Shown: piece by piece, positions 11,696 to 23,300 of the stretch
Position numbering within the stretch: position 1 is the first letter of the stretch
How the letters are laid out: the number at the start of each line of letters is the position of its first letter
Assembly (NCBI GenBank): GCA_030248065.1
Contig: JASAMV010004010.1
Span: 53,831-117,830, forward strand
From: Rhynchonema sp. JSB1_4
Taxonomy: Eukaryota; Nematoda; Chromadorea; Monhysterida; Xyalidae
DNA: 64,000 nt
Direction: 5' to 3'
Notes under the pieces: model-generated
What the model was told of the DNA's origin: nothing
Databases searched by the model: none
What the model saw: only the letters and a program-made list of their open reading frames with translations
Translations under genes and position numbers: made by a program

Positions 11696-12316
11696 CCCCA
11701 TGCGAGATCTACCAATGTCCACCCAACCACTATTGCGGTGTTGAATTGCAATCAACGTTGTTTGGCCTCGGCGGGTATCCCTTCCGTGTAGTCCCGGTGG
11801 CTCACTGTGTCTACATGGGATCAGGTATGTATACTGCAGGTATTTATACCTGTTGCCAAACTTGGTAAAAGCGATATAGGCTAGTTATCAGCAGTAAATT
11901 CCCCTGATGCATACTGTTTGCTCCGAAAATGCACAATGGACAGTAACTTTGTTTCGTCATATGTATATTCGGACTTCGCATAATATGCATGACACTTTGG
12001 GTTGTCGCACCCCACACGATACAATGCATGTATGTATTTGTAGCTATAGGTACCAAATCTCCAAACAGCCCGAAGGTCATATATGATGTGTAAGATTGGG
12101 GATTTGAGAGCTCAGGACCTTTAGGCAAGTGGGTGGGCTGTTTTGCGCCGCATCTCAATTCTGGAAAACGTCGCCAATGAACAGTGGGCTGAATAAGAAC
12201 AGTACCCAAGAGCGCAAATCAATTCAGGTGCCTGCCGTGCCGACTCATGTCCGATGGGTGAACTATGCCAGTCGCTGGTATTCTTCAAATGCTGCTGTGC
12301 TGGACGTCGTGGTCAG
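11696..12316 (+). CDS. Two exons of a Cys-rich, probably secreted protein
   Basis: Exons 11696-11824 (129 nt) and 12228-12316 (89 nt) join in frame through a GTATGT donor and an AATTCAG acceptor. Translation gives two similar Cys modules: CEIYQCPPNHYCGVEL...CVY, then GACRADSCPMGELCQSLVFF followed by KCCC. The shared pattern is C-x4-C-P-x4-C. Such spacing is typical of extracellular disulphide domains, but I cannot name the family. The start and the remaining exons were not located. The next donor is GTTGGG. These exons could belong to the gene that ends at 16825, but I cannot show that. Confidence 0.42.
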
Positions 12317-13065
12317 GTTGGGGCGTGCAAAGCTGTCAGATGTTTCACACCGAAGCATTGGGTGAGTGAGCTAATAGCACATTTGCTTTCAAATGCGGTC
12401 TCAAATGTACAGTGTACATGACCAACACATAGACTCTTCATTGTCGACCACTGTCAAAGTGGTGTGCTCAACGTGGACAAGGCAGATTATAGACCAAACT
12501 GTTGGCCAACAAAGACTCTTAGAATGTTACTATTTGGTTTGTAAAGCGATTCATATTGTAGTACATTACATAAGTATTGATACCACTACTGTATTGAAAA
12601 CAATAGTAATTTTCTATTCTTTCAGTACGGAGACAAGTTGCCTCTCAAGGCCCCGGAAGAACGAAGAAAGTGAAAACAATACATGATTGAGATTGAATTA
12701 GTATAACGTAGTACATGCGTACCAACATTTTTAAAGTGGCTTGTCGTTTTCTTTGAAAAAGTGTCATATGTACGATATCTCCGATAGATATAAGACATGA
12801 TCTTGTGCATGGTTCTAGTTTATGCAGCTCCTTCGGACATACAGGTTATAATTATTAAAGGTTCGAATTACGTAAGTCCAAAAGCAACAATGAAGTTCAA
12901 CATTCCATTAACTGAAAAGGTTTTTGGGCAATTTTCATTGGAACAACGCAGTGCTGTTCATAATTTCCAAGCAGTGCTTTATTATCCATTATGCACTACC
13001 CACACGCAATGATTTCTGGAATTTCACTTCATCAGCGGCCAGTGATGGCAGCGAACACGGTGCAG

Positions 13066-14415
13066 TCAGATTAGTTGATGTCTGTGGCGTTGGTGGAAGG
13101 TTTCCAATGCACAAACGAACAAGGCGAATGCACATCCAATGGTCAATAGCAGGAACAGTCCATACACGTTGCGCATGTCCATCCGGTTGTTGGCTGTGTG
13201 CTGGTTGTGGTGTGTGCAGTTGGGGCGTTGCTCGTCAAACCAGCAAGCGTAGCGATTCTCGATCTGTCTGAGGCCACGTTGTGTCTCGATTATGGCACGA
13301 TCGATACGACCATGCAGCTGACGTGACACATTCTTGGCAAACAGCATCATGTTGCCAAGCCCGATCGAGCCGCCAGTTGGTCGGCGACAAAATCGAGGCG
13401 CAACAGACCGCAACATTCGCTGACGGTCGATTGCGTGTACACAATGTCGAGTGTGCCGTCAATGATGACGCCGTTCTGTTGTCGCACCAGGCCGCAACGT
13501 CGAGCGGGATTGTCGACGAACAGGGCTGGGTTGCGCAATAGGGCACGATGCAGCTGGTGACTTGATCCCTGTCCGTTGTGACATCACACTGCGTAGCCAT
13601 GATGTGTGTCTGTGCGTAGTCACCACTTTTAACTGACTGGTGGCCACCAGTTGTGCCAATTGTTCGACAGTCCCCTTGTGCTCTGCAACAACATCGACAG
13701 CACACAGTTGCTGAACAAACACAACACGATTGATGTCAACAAGGTTGTACCGGCGATCCACAGACTGAACAACCTGCAAAGCATTGCGCACAATCTTGTG
13801 TCTTCATGAGCGCAAATGGTCGCTCCAGTCCAAGCCAGTGCAACAGTTAAACTTGAACACACGCAAACGTGTCCGTGACAAATCTCGTGACTATGAAACG
13901 TCCCGACACAAACCTGATGCGTGTATGAGTGACTGCGTTGGCGCGATGTTGCAGCCGAGTATGAAGCGAATGATGAACATCGACAAGGCCAGCACCAGCC
14001 AGACTTGTGCATCGAACACCTGTGCGTAGTTGAACAGTGTCTGACGCTCAATGGGTGTGCTCAGTGCCGATAACGGTGACTCGGTGGGCAGTGGGAATGA
14101 AGTCGTGAAGCGATCGAGTCGACTCTTGGTCGGATAGAAGAGGAAGGCAGCCGAATCGACCATACCCCTTTCGGTCATCGCATAAGCGGCCGACAGAAGG
14201 CCATCAAGCTCGCTGACCAGCTGTTGGTCGATTGGGACCAGCTCGAAGCGCAGCCAGGCTGCCTGCATGATCAGGGACACTTGTTCGGCGTGTGCACCCG
14301 GATACGGACATTTGATGGTGCTCTTCAGATGACTGGCGGTTGAGCAGGCATAGCGCTCTGGGGCACTGACTTGGTGCAATAGACGCACCCCATCGGGGAT
14401 CGACATCACTACAGC
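13066..14415 (-). pseudogene. Ionotropic-receptor-like gene, apparently frameshifted
   Basis: The first recognised exon runs 14415-13914 (acceptor TTACAG, donor GTTTGT). It encodes a ligand-binding-like segment with GLLSAAYAMTERGMVDSAAF and RLDRFTTSFPLPTES, then a membrane helix DAQVWLVLALSMFIIRFIL that fits M1. The next exon starts at 13773 with an M3-like helix (LWIAGTTLLTSIVLCLFSNC). Downstream S2-like sequence (TVEQLAQLVATSQLKV, then DGTLDIVYTQSTVSECC, then IGLGNMMLFAKNVSRQL) lies in three different frames. The end reads MDMRNVYGLFLLLTIGCAFA, like M4, with a stop at 13066-13068. At least three frame changes occur within about 350 bp, with no introns of normal size to explain them. The domain order matches ionotropic glutamate receptors and their divergent invertebrate relatives. 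Decay, or sequence error, is the likely explanation. Confidence 0.5.
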
Positions 14416-15410
14416 ACTGTAATGTGAAACGATTTGATAAACTTTGGAAAACCTATTCACCGAATTTATCGCATAAGCAGCAGATAGAGTGCCGCAAATA
14501 CCAGTTTGGATGAAAACCGCCAAACGGTGTTGGTGGCTTATCGAGTCACAAAAATAAAATATGGAAAAAGTAATAATATTAATGCGGCAAACTTTCACCA
14601 TGTTCAGGTTTATTTGAATTAAACTGAAGCGCCGTCAGCGTTTCAAACATTTTCGCCAATACGCGTGTTTTGGTCGGTTTATCGAGTCACAAAAATAAAA
14701 TACCCGTGAAAATTGACCCGTCCGCCCTTCCGAGGAGGGGGCCACATACATACACACATACGTCTTCGTGTTTTAGTAGTATAGTTGTATAATGTGTTTT
14801 TGGTTGCCCGTTTCGACCTGGGGTACATTCTACTGCGGTGCACAAGGTCATCGTCAGTGCGAATGCACCAGATGGTCACGTTATCCCAAGAACACCTGGG
14901 AGCTGCTATTCAGGACACACGCAGCCACGCAGCTCGTTAATCTGACGTTAACGCTCGAAGCTTCCGGTACACTGCATTGCTTATTCCTCACTTCGTGTCC
15001 GGTAACGTGCTTGTTTTCGGATTATCCGCATATTCACAGGCAAAGCTGTTGTTTTGACGTCAAGCTACTGCGCGTGCTACGGGGTGCCTCGCCACCTGGC
15101 AACCAGCGCATGCATATCAGCCCTGCACCGCTCTGCTTCGGGTTCGTACCGTTCTCATAACTTTGTGTCCACGGTGAGGTTCTAGTTCCGGTTCCCGCAC
15201 TGAACAAACACATAGTACTGAAACGCTTAGTGCCCATATCCGAAGTGCACACACTTTTTTGTTGTTCCCATGACTCCAGTGCAGCTCTGTAAGGTTAATG
15301 TGTGTGGGGCACATACTAACTCGTTGCTGCTCTTGATTTGAATGCTGCCGTGCCCTTTGGTAGACAGACTCAGTGGACTGAAAACGAAGTGTGGACCGAT
15401 TGAAAGTCGT

Positions 15411-15665
15411 TCAATAAAAAACCAAATGGACTAATAGACATGCACCTGCTTTCAAAAGCCATGTCAGTGCAGCCCAGCTGAATGCACATTCTTTTGTAAA
15501 ACTCTGAACTTGAGATGTCGTACACGACACGCCCCAGCAGCCGACCGATGTCTGGGTACGGTAATCGACGTCACAACAGCGTTGACTCGGCACATCGGGG
15601 CAGACGGTCGAATCAGGTGGGCTATTGGGTGACTCGTTAGTTGCTTTCTTCAGCATTGACGCCAA
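15411..15665 (-). CDS. Possible Cys-rich exon upstream of the receptor-like gene
   Basis: An open frame encodes DSTVCPDVPSQRCCDVDYR, then GCWGVSCTTSQ, before a possible donor (CAA followed by GTTCAG). A second small open stretch at about 14880-14985 on the same strand (VPEASSVNVRLTSCVAACVL) has AG and GT at its edges. Both could be 5' exons of the receptor-like gene at 13066-14415. They have protein-like composition, but no family is recognised and no start codon was found. Confidence 0.25.
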   Translation of the reverse strand: MASMLKKATNESPNSPPDSTVCPDVPSQRCCDVDYRTQTSVGCWGVSCTTSQVQSFTKECAFSWAALTWLLKAGACLLVHLVFY

Positions 15666-16327
15666 ATGTCAGGTTTCAGATCCGATACAGTATGACGAGC
15701 AGAAATAAACAGGATCAGCAGAAAGTGACGCGATTTGATCGTCGTGATAAGGCCACTGAACGGCAGGTGGGTGATGCAGAACAGAACAGATGATCGGAAA
15801 CCAAACAACGGATTGTTTTCAGGTGAACACACTCACGCATCACGTGGACCTCGATACCACAACCAGCAGTCGTAAACATCGGGGCAGAAAGGCACATCAC
15901 GGTATGCGGTTGTGAAAGAATGCACATGTTTTACAGCTCAATTAAAAAAACAACTTCACATTCCTTCAACTCAATCAAACTGTACTCGTGTGGACTTTGC
16001 TCCATCAACCAATGTGTTAATCCATTTCCAAGATTTTTTATGTGCGAGTGCGACCATTCAGCCCCTTATCGATAGGCGATCCCGGCCATCCAGACTCTGA
16101 AAATTTGAGATGCAAGCCTCAGGAAGGAGTCTAACCAGCCGGGCCTGAAAAGATTGGTCCCGGGTCGGGCGAGAACTTTCGGTCCTCAAATGGGCTGATG
16201 GTGCAGTCGTCAATTCAAGTGCTCACCTTTCGTTGTCAACTCAAGCAGCCGTAATATGTACATGGGAGATGACGATCTGTGTTGACGACAGTACTATAAG
16301 CCCTCAAATGTCGTGAAATATTGGCAG

Positions 16328-16825
16328 GTTGTCACACGGATGAGCGTAATTTGCTTGACGTGCACGATCGCATGCATCGACTGTCAATCGATGACGGTCA
16401 ATTGTCACCACTGTCGAGTGTCGGCAGTCTTTCGCCCGCACGCAGCTTTGACTCGACCACAACAGACACACAAAACGATCTCGCACATTTGATGGGTGGC
16501 GATGCCTCACCGGTGTTGATCAGGAGCAAGGCCTGTCAGTCAAACGTTGATGTTGCACACCGTTGCATAGTATACTTTCGTTTGGATTTGCTGTTGACAA
16601 AAGGCATCTAACAAACGCTGTACTATAGATTTGCTTCCTGTGCAGCGACAATGTCGGTCACAGCAAAATTTAGAGCATTTGATTGAAACAAGAAATGTTG
16701 CGTGTATGAATGTTTCAGTCGATGGTCGTTCGACCCGATCCCGACCCGCGCCGCCTCGCACCAAACCTGACAAGTTTCTAGAGCCGTTGCCGAATAGACG
16801 CGATCGACATCGAAGACTTTCATAG
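16328..16825 (+). CDS. Last two exons of an unidentified gene
   Basis: Exons 16328-16534 and 16629-16825 join in phase (207 nt with one base left, completed by the next exon) and end at TAG. The product is hydrophilic and Ser/Asp/Arg-rich, with blocks such as LSPLSSVGSLSPARSFDSTT and RPAPPRTKPDKFLEPLPNRR. It looks like a disordered regulatory tail. The 5' part was not found. The minus-strand receptor-like gene may lie inside one of its introns. Alternatively, this is a separate small gene. Confidence 0.45.
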
Positions 16826-17120
16826 CAAAAAGCACAATCGTACTGGTTTATGCAAAATGTAACTATTTGTGTGACAATGACGAAACTTCTTTTGTGCAAC
16901 TATTGAATATGAGTGATTTTCTGATGTGGACCCTGAATTGTGATATGGATTATGCATGTTGCCACTATTAATACAAGAGTAAAATTCTTATGATTGATTT
17001 TTCACTTTCCAACTGACAAACTTGCAACAGCCAAGTGTGCATCTCTGTAATCGTCACATCCCATCTCCTATCAATACCTCATCCCTCCACCTAATCCCAA
17101 TCTACCGTAACCCGATCAAC

Positions 17121-18228
17121 ATGACATCAGTACGACCCGCACGTCGCAGATTGAGTGAGGCCATTTTATTTTTGCTAAATGATTTCAATTCGCGTCCATT
17201 TGGAAGATTTCTTGAAACATCATCTTGCAGTGCGCCGTGAGTCCCGACGTGTCGTTAAGACTGAGACTAATGACGACGATACAATTGGTGCACGCATGAA
17301 ACAAGGTTGAACACAGTATTATTGGGAAGATCATCAACCCACTGTAGGTATTTATCATGTCATCCAAAACACCTTGGTTCCGAGAATTCAGGCAATTTTG
17401 AGCGCGTGGCAAAAACGGGAGCAAAGGAGAAGATTCAAGAAATGGCTGGCGGCAAAAGTAAAAGATCGAAGGCCAACAGCGGCAACAACAACAATATCAA
17501 ATGTCTGATCTGTTTGTCACACAAATTCGACATTGAGACCAAGACCGACGGATGTCAACATCGATTCTGTTGGGCGTGCATCCATAAATGGATGAAGGTG
17601 GGTGAAATTGGAGGTTTATTTGGTACAGTCATGGTTTCCACAACTTTACTGCGTTGAGAACGTCAAGCACTTTCCAGAGGAACCCCTCGTGTCCGATGTG
17701 TCGACAGCCGATCGACAAAATTGAAAGTCTGAAACCGGACCCGAAAACGCGCAGAAAATCGAAGTACTCTAAATCTACATCTCAAATGCTTCCAGAGTGC
17801 ACTTTGTGTCAAATAACAGCATCAATAACGGCCAGGTACCGTCGTCGACATTCGCGTGTCCACTGGCAACACGAGGTGACACGCGGTGCACGTCGTATGT
17901 CACGTGAGCAGCAAGACAGACTCGATGAATTGGTGAGACTGAATGCACATCTACGACTGACCAGAACCGAATGGCGATTCAGATGGATGGCTGACAGTGC
18001 GTGCCTGCATTTAGGCATTCAGTCAGGCTGACTTGCCTAAATTTCGTTTTTTACAATTTTACAGACCATCTCAACGTGATCAACACAATTCTGCACCTCA
18101 ATTTCACGATTACCTTCAATCCGATGCTACCAGGCGCACAGCCAATCATGCAACAAGTGCCAATCTTCCCACCACAACAGCTGATGCCAGCTGACCAAAT
18201 TGGCCTGAATATATTGCAAGATGATTGA
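17121..18228 (+). CDS. RING-finger protein, tandem copy 1
   Basis: The start is MTSVRPARRRLS, conserved in the next two genes. After two short basic/acidic exons, the third ends in an Asn-rich linker and the first half of a C3HC4 RING (CLICLSHKFDIETKTDGCQH then RFCWACIHKWMK). The second half is NPSCPMCRQPIDKIESLKPD. Then come a His/Arg-rich helix (REQQDRLDELVRLNAHLRLT) and a last exon ending MPADQIGLNILQDD. C3HC4 RINGs normally recruit E2 enzymes in ubiquitin transfer. The layout of a RING followed by an Arg-rich region recalls Topors-type E3 ligases, but this is inference. All eight zinc ligands are visible. Confidence 0.75.
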
Positions 18229-18602
18229 CACAATCAAATAGAGTGATCTGATTACACCATTGGATTAGGGCCCTTCGTTGTTCACTACTTGATCCTACTA
18301 TGCTCCAGTAACCTGCAGCTATGACATGACTCCCGGACGACAAACACAAATTAATGTATATTACATGCAACTATAATTGCCCCTGAATAAAAATAAAGAT
18401 AAATGGGGGCAAAAAGGATTAAAAACGTTCACATGTTGATGATACTTACATATGCAATTCTGGCCGTAAACTTCGGGGGTGCCATCTCCGAATGCTTGAT
18501 TTCACTGATTTCCCAAAACATTCCACTTAATCCAATTCACTCATATGCCAACTGCCACATCATCCATCCACCTAATCCCCAATCTACCGTAACCCCATCA
18601 AC

Positions 18603-19640
18603 ATGGCATCAGCACTACCTGCACGCCGCAGATTGAGTGAGTTTTTCTTTTCGCATGACATTTTTCCATTGAAACATCACGTCACCCTTTGTGTACACAG
18701 TACGTCGCGCGCCATGTCCGGCCGCACAGACGGACAACGAACAAGACGACACGATTGGGGGACGAATGAAACAAGGTGGACACTGCGTAGGAGTATTCTT
18801 TGACAAGGTTTGCCAAAAAATGCCTTTTTCCAGGCGACTTTGAGCGTGCAGCCAAAACAGAAGCGAGAGAAAAAATCCAGTCAGCGATTGGCTGCCAAAA
18901 CAAACCATCCAAGGCCAACAGCAGCAACAACAACAACATCAAATGTCTAATCTGTTTGTCACCCAAATTCGACATCGAGACCAAGACCGACGGATGTCAA
19001 CATCGATTTTGTTGGGCGTGCATCCATAAATGGATGAAGGTGAGTACATCTTGTGTCCGTCAGTTGCACGACTTGTGATGACCAAGTTTGAGATGGGTTA
19101 CCTATTCGTGCAGCGCAGCCTGTCGTGTCCGATGTGTCGTGAGGAAGTGGCGCGCATCGAAAGTCTCCGTCCGGATCCGAAAACCGGCAAGAAACTGAAA
19201 TATCCCAAGTACGTATAGCACAGTGTTTTGACATGTTGTTTGTAACCACCCTAACGTTCTAAGCCGACGTGGACATCACATACACACATACAGGCACGTG
19301 CGTGCACACGAGCGCGTGCACATGCACCCGGGTGCCACGGTGATGACGTGGCAACAACGTGATCGATTGGACGAATTGGTGCGCGTGAATCGACAGCTGC
19401 AAATGACCAGACCTGAATGGACGTTCGAATGGACCGATGACGGTGCGGTATGGGAGGCACTGATGATGGCCGGGTGCACCGCCTGGTCGCAATTAAACGG
19501 CGGAAATGGAAGAGCACGCCATTTCAGCCCAGCTGCGCATCCGCAACCACAATCGACTGCTGGATTTCTCAATGGTTTTCGGGCCCCGACCACAGCCACC
19601 ACCCGTGTTGCGACACTTTCAACTTGACATCGTGCTGTGA
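18603..19640 (+). CDS. RING-finger protein, tandem copy 2
   Basis: The exon plan is the same as copy 1: MASALPARRRLS, then VRRAPCPAAQTDNEQDDTIG, a RING half (CLICLSPKFDIETKTDGCQH and RFCWACIHKWMK), then RSLSCPMCREEVARIESLRP. The QQRDRLDELVRVNRQLQMT helix follows. Splicing a GTGCGG donor after the WTDD motif to a CAG near 19540 gives a terminal exon with FGPRPQPPPVLRHFQLDIVL and a TGA at 19638-19640. That model matches copy 3. Reading through the donor gives an alternative end at 19627. The zinc ligands are intact. Confidence 0.72.
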
Positions 19641-20013
19641 AACTTACAGTATGTATGATCCTCAAACAGTGGTTACATCTGCATACGAACATGAAATGAA
19701 CATCTGGTTTGACAATGACATTGGAATACAAAGGCCTTTATTGATTGATGTGCTATTGCTGTGGCTTTCACTGCGTGATACCGATACATTTTTGAACTCA
19801 GCCAAAGGAATCTGATAAAAGTGGGTGATCAATAGTGATTCCTGCTGCCTTTCGAATGCGGAACTATTCAGCAGAAACTTGCCGAGAGTCATAAGAACGA
19901 AGTTTATCGGTTTCATTCTCATTGATTTCCCTGACTCGTTCCCATTACTGATATTCACATCTTCCACAACCTCATCCCTGCACCTAATCTCAGTCTACCG
20001 CAACACAATCAGC

Positions 20014-21037
20014 ATGGCATCAGCACCACCTGCACGTCGCAGATTGAGTGAGTCTTTCTTTTGACACAACATTTTCCATTGAAACATCACATCGCCCTTT
20101 GTGTACACAGTGCGTCGCGCGTCCCGTCCGGCCGCACAGACGGACAACGAACAAGACGAGACGATTGGAGGACGAATGAAACAAGGTACATGGGTATTAA
20201 TTCAGACTTGTTTTGGAATTCATCATAAAATGTCTGATGTGCAGGCGAATTCTCGCGTGCAGCCAAGGCACAAGCGAAAGAGAAGATCAGTTCGATGGCC
20301 AGTGGCGACGAACGTGTGACCAACAACAACAACAACAATATCAAATGTCTGATCTGTTTGTCACACAAATTCGACATCGAGACCAAGACCGACGGATGTC
20401 AACATCGATTCTGTTGGGCGTGCATCCATAAATGGATGAAGGTGAGGCGTTGAAGTGGAGCACATTTATGATTTGGAAAAGAATGCTTTTTACATGCCCA
20501 GTTCAATTACGAATGTATTTCAGAAGAACGTTTCGTGCCCGATCTGTCGTCACCCGCTGCATCACATCGAAAGCATCAATCCGGACCAGAAAACTGGCAA
20601 GAAAATCAAGTGAGCAAAGATCTACCCAAATGAAAACCTATTTTTGTGCCAAAAAACGTTCGATGGTGCCGACCTGCATCTGCTGAAACAGACACGATCG
20701 TCGACGTGCGCGTGTGCATCTGGAATTGGGTCACGCCGCGATGACACAACGGCAGCAGGATCGAGTCAACGAACTGGTGCACAACAATCGACCGCTGCGT
20801 TTGACAAGTGACAGATGGCGATTCAGCTGGACGGATGACAGTCGGTTCTGACTGGAATATAGGGTAAAAAATAATTTGTCGGGAGACGGAAATAGTTGTC
20901 CACATTCTGCAGCCCATCTGCTGCTGCGAAACGTCGTGCAGCGGTGGTGTCTGATGCTGGTCTTCATCTACCACAACACAGATGAACCACAACCGCCACC
21001 GGAAATGCGACACATTCAAATCATGGCCTTGGCCTAG
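20014..21037 (+). CDS. RING-finger protein, tandem copy 3
   Basis: MASAPPARRRLS and VRRASRPAAQTDNEQDETIG are followed by GEFSRAAKAQAKEKISSMAS, an Asn run and a RING (CLICLSHKFDIETKTDGCQH, then RFCWACIHKWMK and KNVSCPICRHPLHHIESINP). The helix QQDRVNELVHNNRPLRLT matches copies 1 and 2. A GTCGGT donor after the WTDD motif joins a terminal exon ending EPQPPPEMRHIQIMALA and TAG at 21035-21037. The terminal exon resembles copy 2 (PQPPP then RH, Q). If that donor is not used, the frame stops at 20851. Confidence 0.7.
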
Positions 21038-21890
21038 ATGGATCGTCAGATATATCGATTTGCACAGCTGAAAGCCTGCGTTTATTCTCAGTGACTGTTT
21101 AATTGTTCATGATTGTCTGAGGGACCACCATGCATGATGTAACAATTTACAAAGTTCTCTGAAATTTGTGAGAAGATGGTGAAAATCGGTTGATTATTAC
21201 GATTTGCCATTACATTTGACTTTTCGCGACTGGTAAGCCTGAGGCAGATAAAACGAACAGGTTCCTTGAGCTGACTCATCGTTGTGGTGACGCAAAGGAG
21301 CATCGAGAGCATCAAAGTAAAATCTGTGCAATTGTTGCTGCAAGACACAATGCTGAAGACACACCCATCCACCCATTCTTGATGCGTCACACACTCGTGC
21401 GTGCGGTGTCTTGTTCCAGTCCAGCCGTTGGATGTTTCAAGGTTACGGTTTTCTTTCTTTCGTTTTGCCTTTGCGAAATTTACCAAAAACCACCTGACGG
21501 GTCAGGCACGGCGGTGATCAGAGGTCGCAATCGGGCCGGGCCGCGATTTTGGGCTTTTGGCTCGGGCCGGGCCGGGCCGGAGATTTGTAGGGTCGGGCCG
21601 GGCCGGGCACCCTGGCCCGACCCCCGAAGCTTCTGAATTGAAGTGACTTACCGTAAAACCGAAAATACAAGGGGGGCTGTATTTTTTCACTGACCCCTTT
21701 TGGGCAGGGCAGGGTAGTACTTGGGGGGGGGGGGTGGGGGGGGTCCCCCCCAAATTCATCTATCTATCTCAAAACGGCTCAAAATCGGTATTTTTCACCC
21801 CAAATAGGCAAAAAATCGCGCGCTACGCGCGGATTTAGTACATCTAAGCACATTTTCATTAATTTTTACACATTATTACCTACCGTATTG
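21038..21890. repeat. G/C-rich and simple-repeat tract
   Basis: This region has no gene. At 21519 the sequence CAGAGGTCGCAATCGGGCCG begins a run of GGGCCGG repeats. The same start recurs at 22615, so it is a dispersed repeat family. Long G runs lie at 21722-21745. The composition is unlike the neighbouring genes. Confidence 0.55.
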
Positions 21891-22309
21891 TCGGAAATAG
21901 AACCCCCCCATTAATTGACCCCCCCCATTAATTGAACCCCCCCTAAATGGCTCGAAATCAAAAATAGAACCCCCCCATTAATTGACCCCCCCATTAATAG
22001 AACCCCACCCCCAACCTTCATTGTACCACAGATTAGTGGTATGGTAGGGCTGTGTTGTTGTGTCAGACGTTGTTTAAGCTTGCGTACACAACAGAATACA
22101 GCTTTTTAAGCATAATTGCCGCTGTCGAAGTTAGAAAATACCAAAAACAAGCCATTTTTATGGACATTATTAACAATGATTTTTTTCGTCGGGGGGCCAA
22201 ATGAAAAATATAACCCCCCCAATAATTGACCCCCCCATAAATTGAACCCCCCCAAAATGACCCCAGTGAAAAAATAGACCCCCCGGGTTCTATTTCCGAC
22301 AATACGGTA
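21891..22309. mobile_element. MITE with TACCGTATTGTCGG terminal repeats
   Basis: The left end TACCGTATTGTCGGAAATAG and the right end CTATTTCCGACAATACGGTA are exact inverted complements. Next to each lie repeated runs of CCCCCC with ATTAATTGA or AATTGA units. There is no coding capacity. I could not identify a clear target duplication, so the superfamily is not assigned. Confidence 0.65.
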
Positions 22310-23099
22310 CTTAGTACACTATACTATACCTTGATTTTTGGCGACCCCCCCCCCACCATCTATCTATCGTCAACAAGTTTGGATCGACCCCCCCCAGATT
22401 TCGGACTTCGGTCATCTATCTATCGTCAACACATTTCGGGTCTCAATCTATCTATCGTCAACACCCTGACCAAAGTACTACACTGCTTTTAGGGGGCTGT
22501 ATTTTTGGGGGTCTATTTTTGGGGGGGGATTGTATTTTTTCGCTGCCCAAGATCTCAAAAGTTCCAAACAAAACCCCTAAAATGGAGTTCCGTCGGGGTG
22601 TTACTGGTCGTTACCAGAGGTCGCAATCGGGCCGGGTTTGGCCGGCCCGGCCCGGCCCGATCCCCCAAATCTCCGGCCCGGCCCGGCCCGACCCGTACCC
22701 CGAAATCTTCGGCCCGGCCCGGCCCGGACCCTCAAATCTCCGGCCCGGCCCGGCCCGACCCGAATTTTTGGCTCAGATTTTAACCCAATTTTTGTCATAT
22801 AATTTTTGCAATTTTTTGAGCCTATTTTTTTGGTTGAAAATTCATTGTTTTCCATGAAAAGTCGTCAGATAGACAATGCCAATGGTGCAGCAGGGGGTGG
22901 GTCCCCCTAGGTACAGTAGGTTAGGTAGATTGACGCTCCATCGTGCATCGTGGTACATACAGTAGGTAGGCCGGAATATACGGGACCTGTATACGGGACC
23001 TGACCAAAACAGACCAAATGGGCTCTGAAGGGACATAAAACGTTTGCTGGGGTTTTCATGGATGCTGAATACGCGGGAAAGTATTTTTACATCATTAGA

Positions 23100-23300
23100 T
23101 CTCCCAGCCTTGTGCCATTTTGTCCCAAATCATTGCCAAAATATCGGTTGGCGGTGGTGCTTAGGCGGGTTCGAATCCCACCGTGGACAACCACCTCGAA
23201 GTGTAAAGCTGAACTTTTTTGGATTTTATGCTTTGTATGGACAGGTCTTCCTGGCTGGTGCCTAAGCCTAAGCCTAAAGCTGAACATAAGCCTAGGCATA
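23100..23300 (+). repeat. tRNA-derived SINE-like repeat
   Basis: GGGTTCGAATCCC at about 23168 is a perfect tRNA B-box/T-loop. Further on, GGACAGGTCTTCCTGGCTGG is followed by repeated CCTAAG units. The same 20-mer occurs in reverse orientation at about 61168-61187, also next to CCTAAG repeats. A Pol III-type head with a repeated tail suggests a SINE. The A-box and the exact ends are not clear. Confidence 0.45.

Noticed and set aside
13891..14601. The 236-aa minus-strand frame taken as a complete receptor from its first Met
   Set aside because: An acceptor (TTACAG) at about 14416 and loss of protein character upstream show that the first 60 or so residues are intronic.
14792..15160. Plus-strand frame with many Cys residues as a secreted protein
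   Set aside because: There are no supporting splice sites or repeat spacing of Cys. The minus strand offers an equally plausible short exon here.
23140..23190. A functional tRNA gene at the GGTTCGAATCC B-box
   Set aside because: No cloverleaf can be drawn: the D-arm and acceptor stem do not pair and the A-box is poor. SINE-like origin is more likely.
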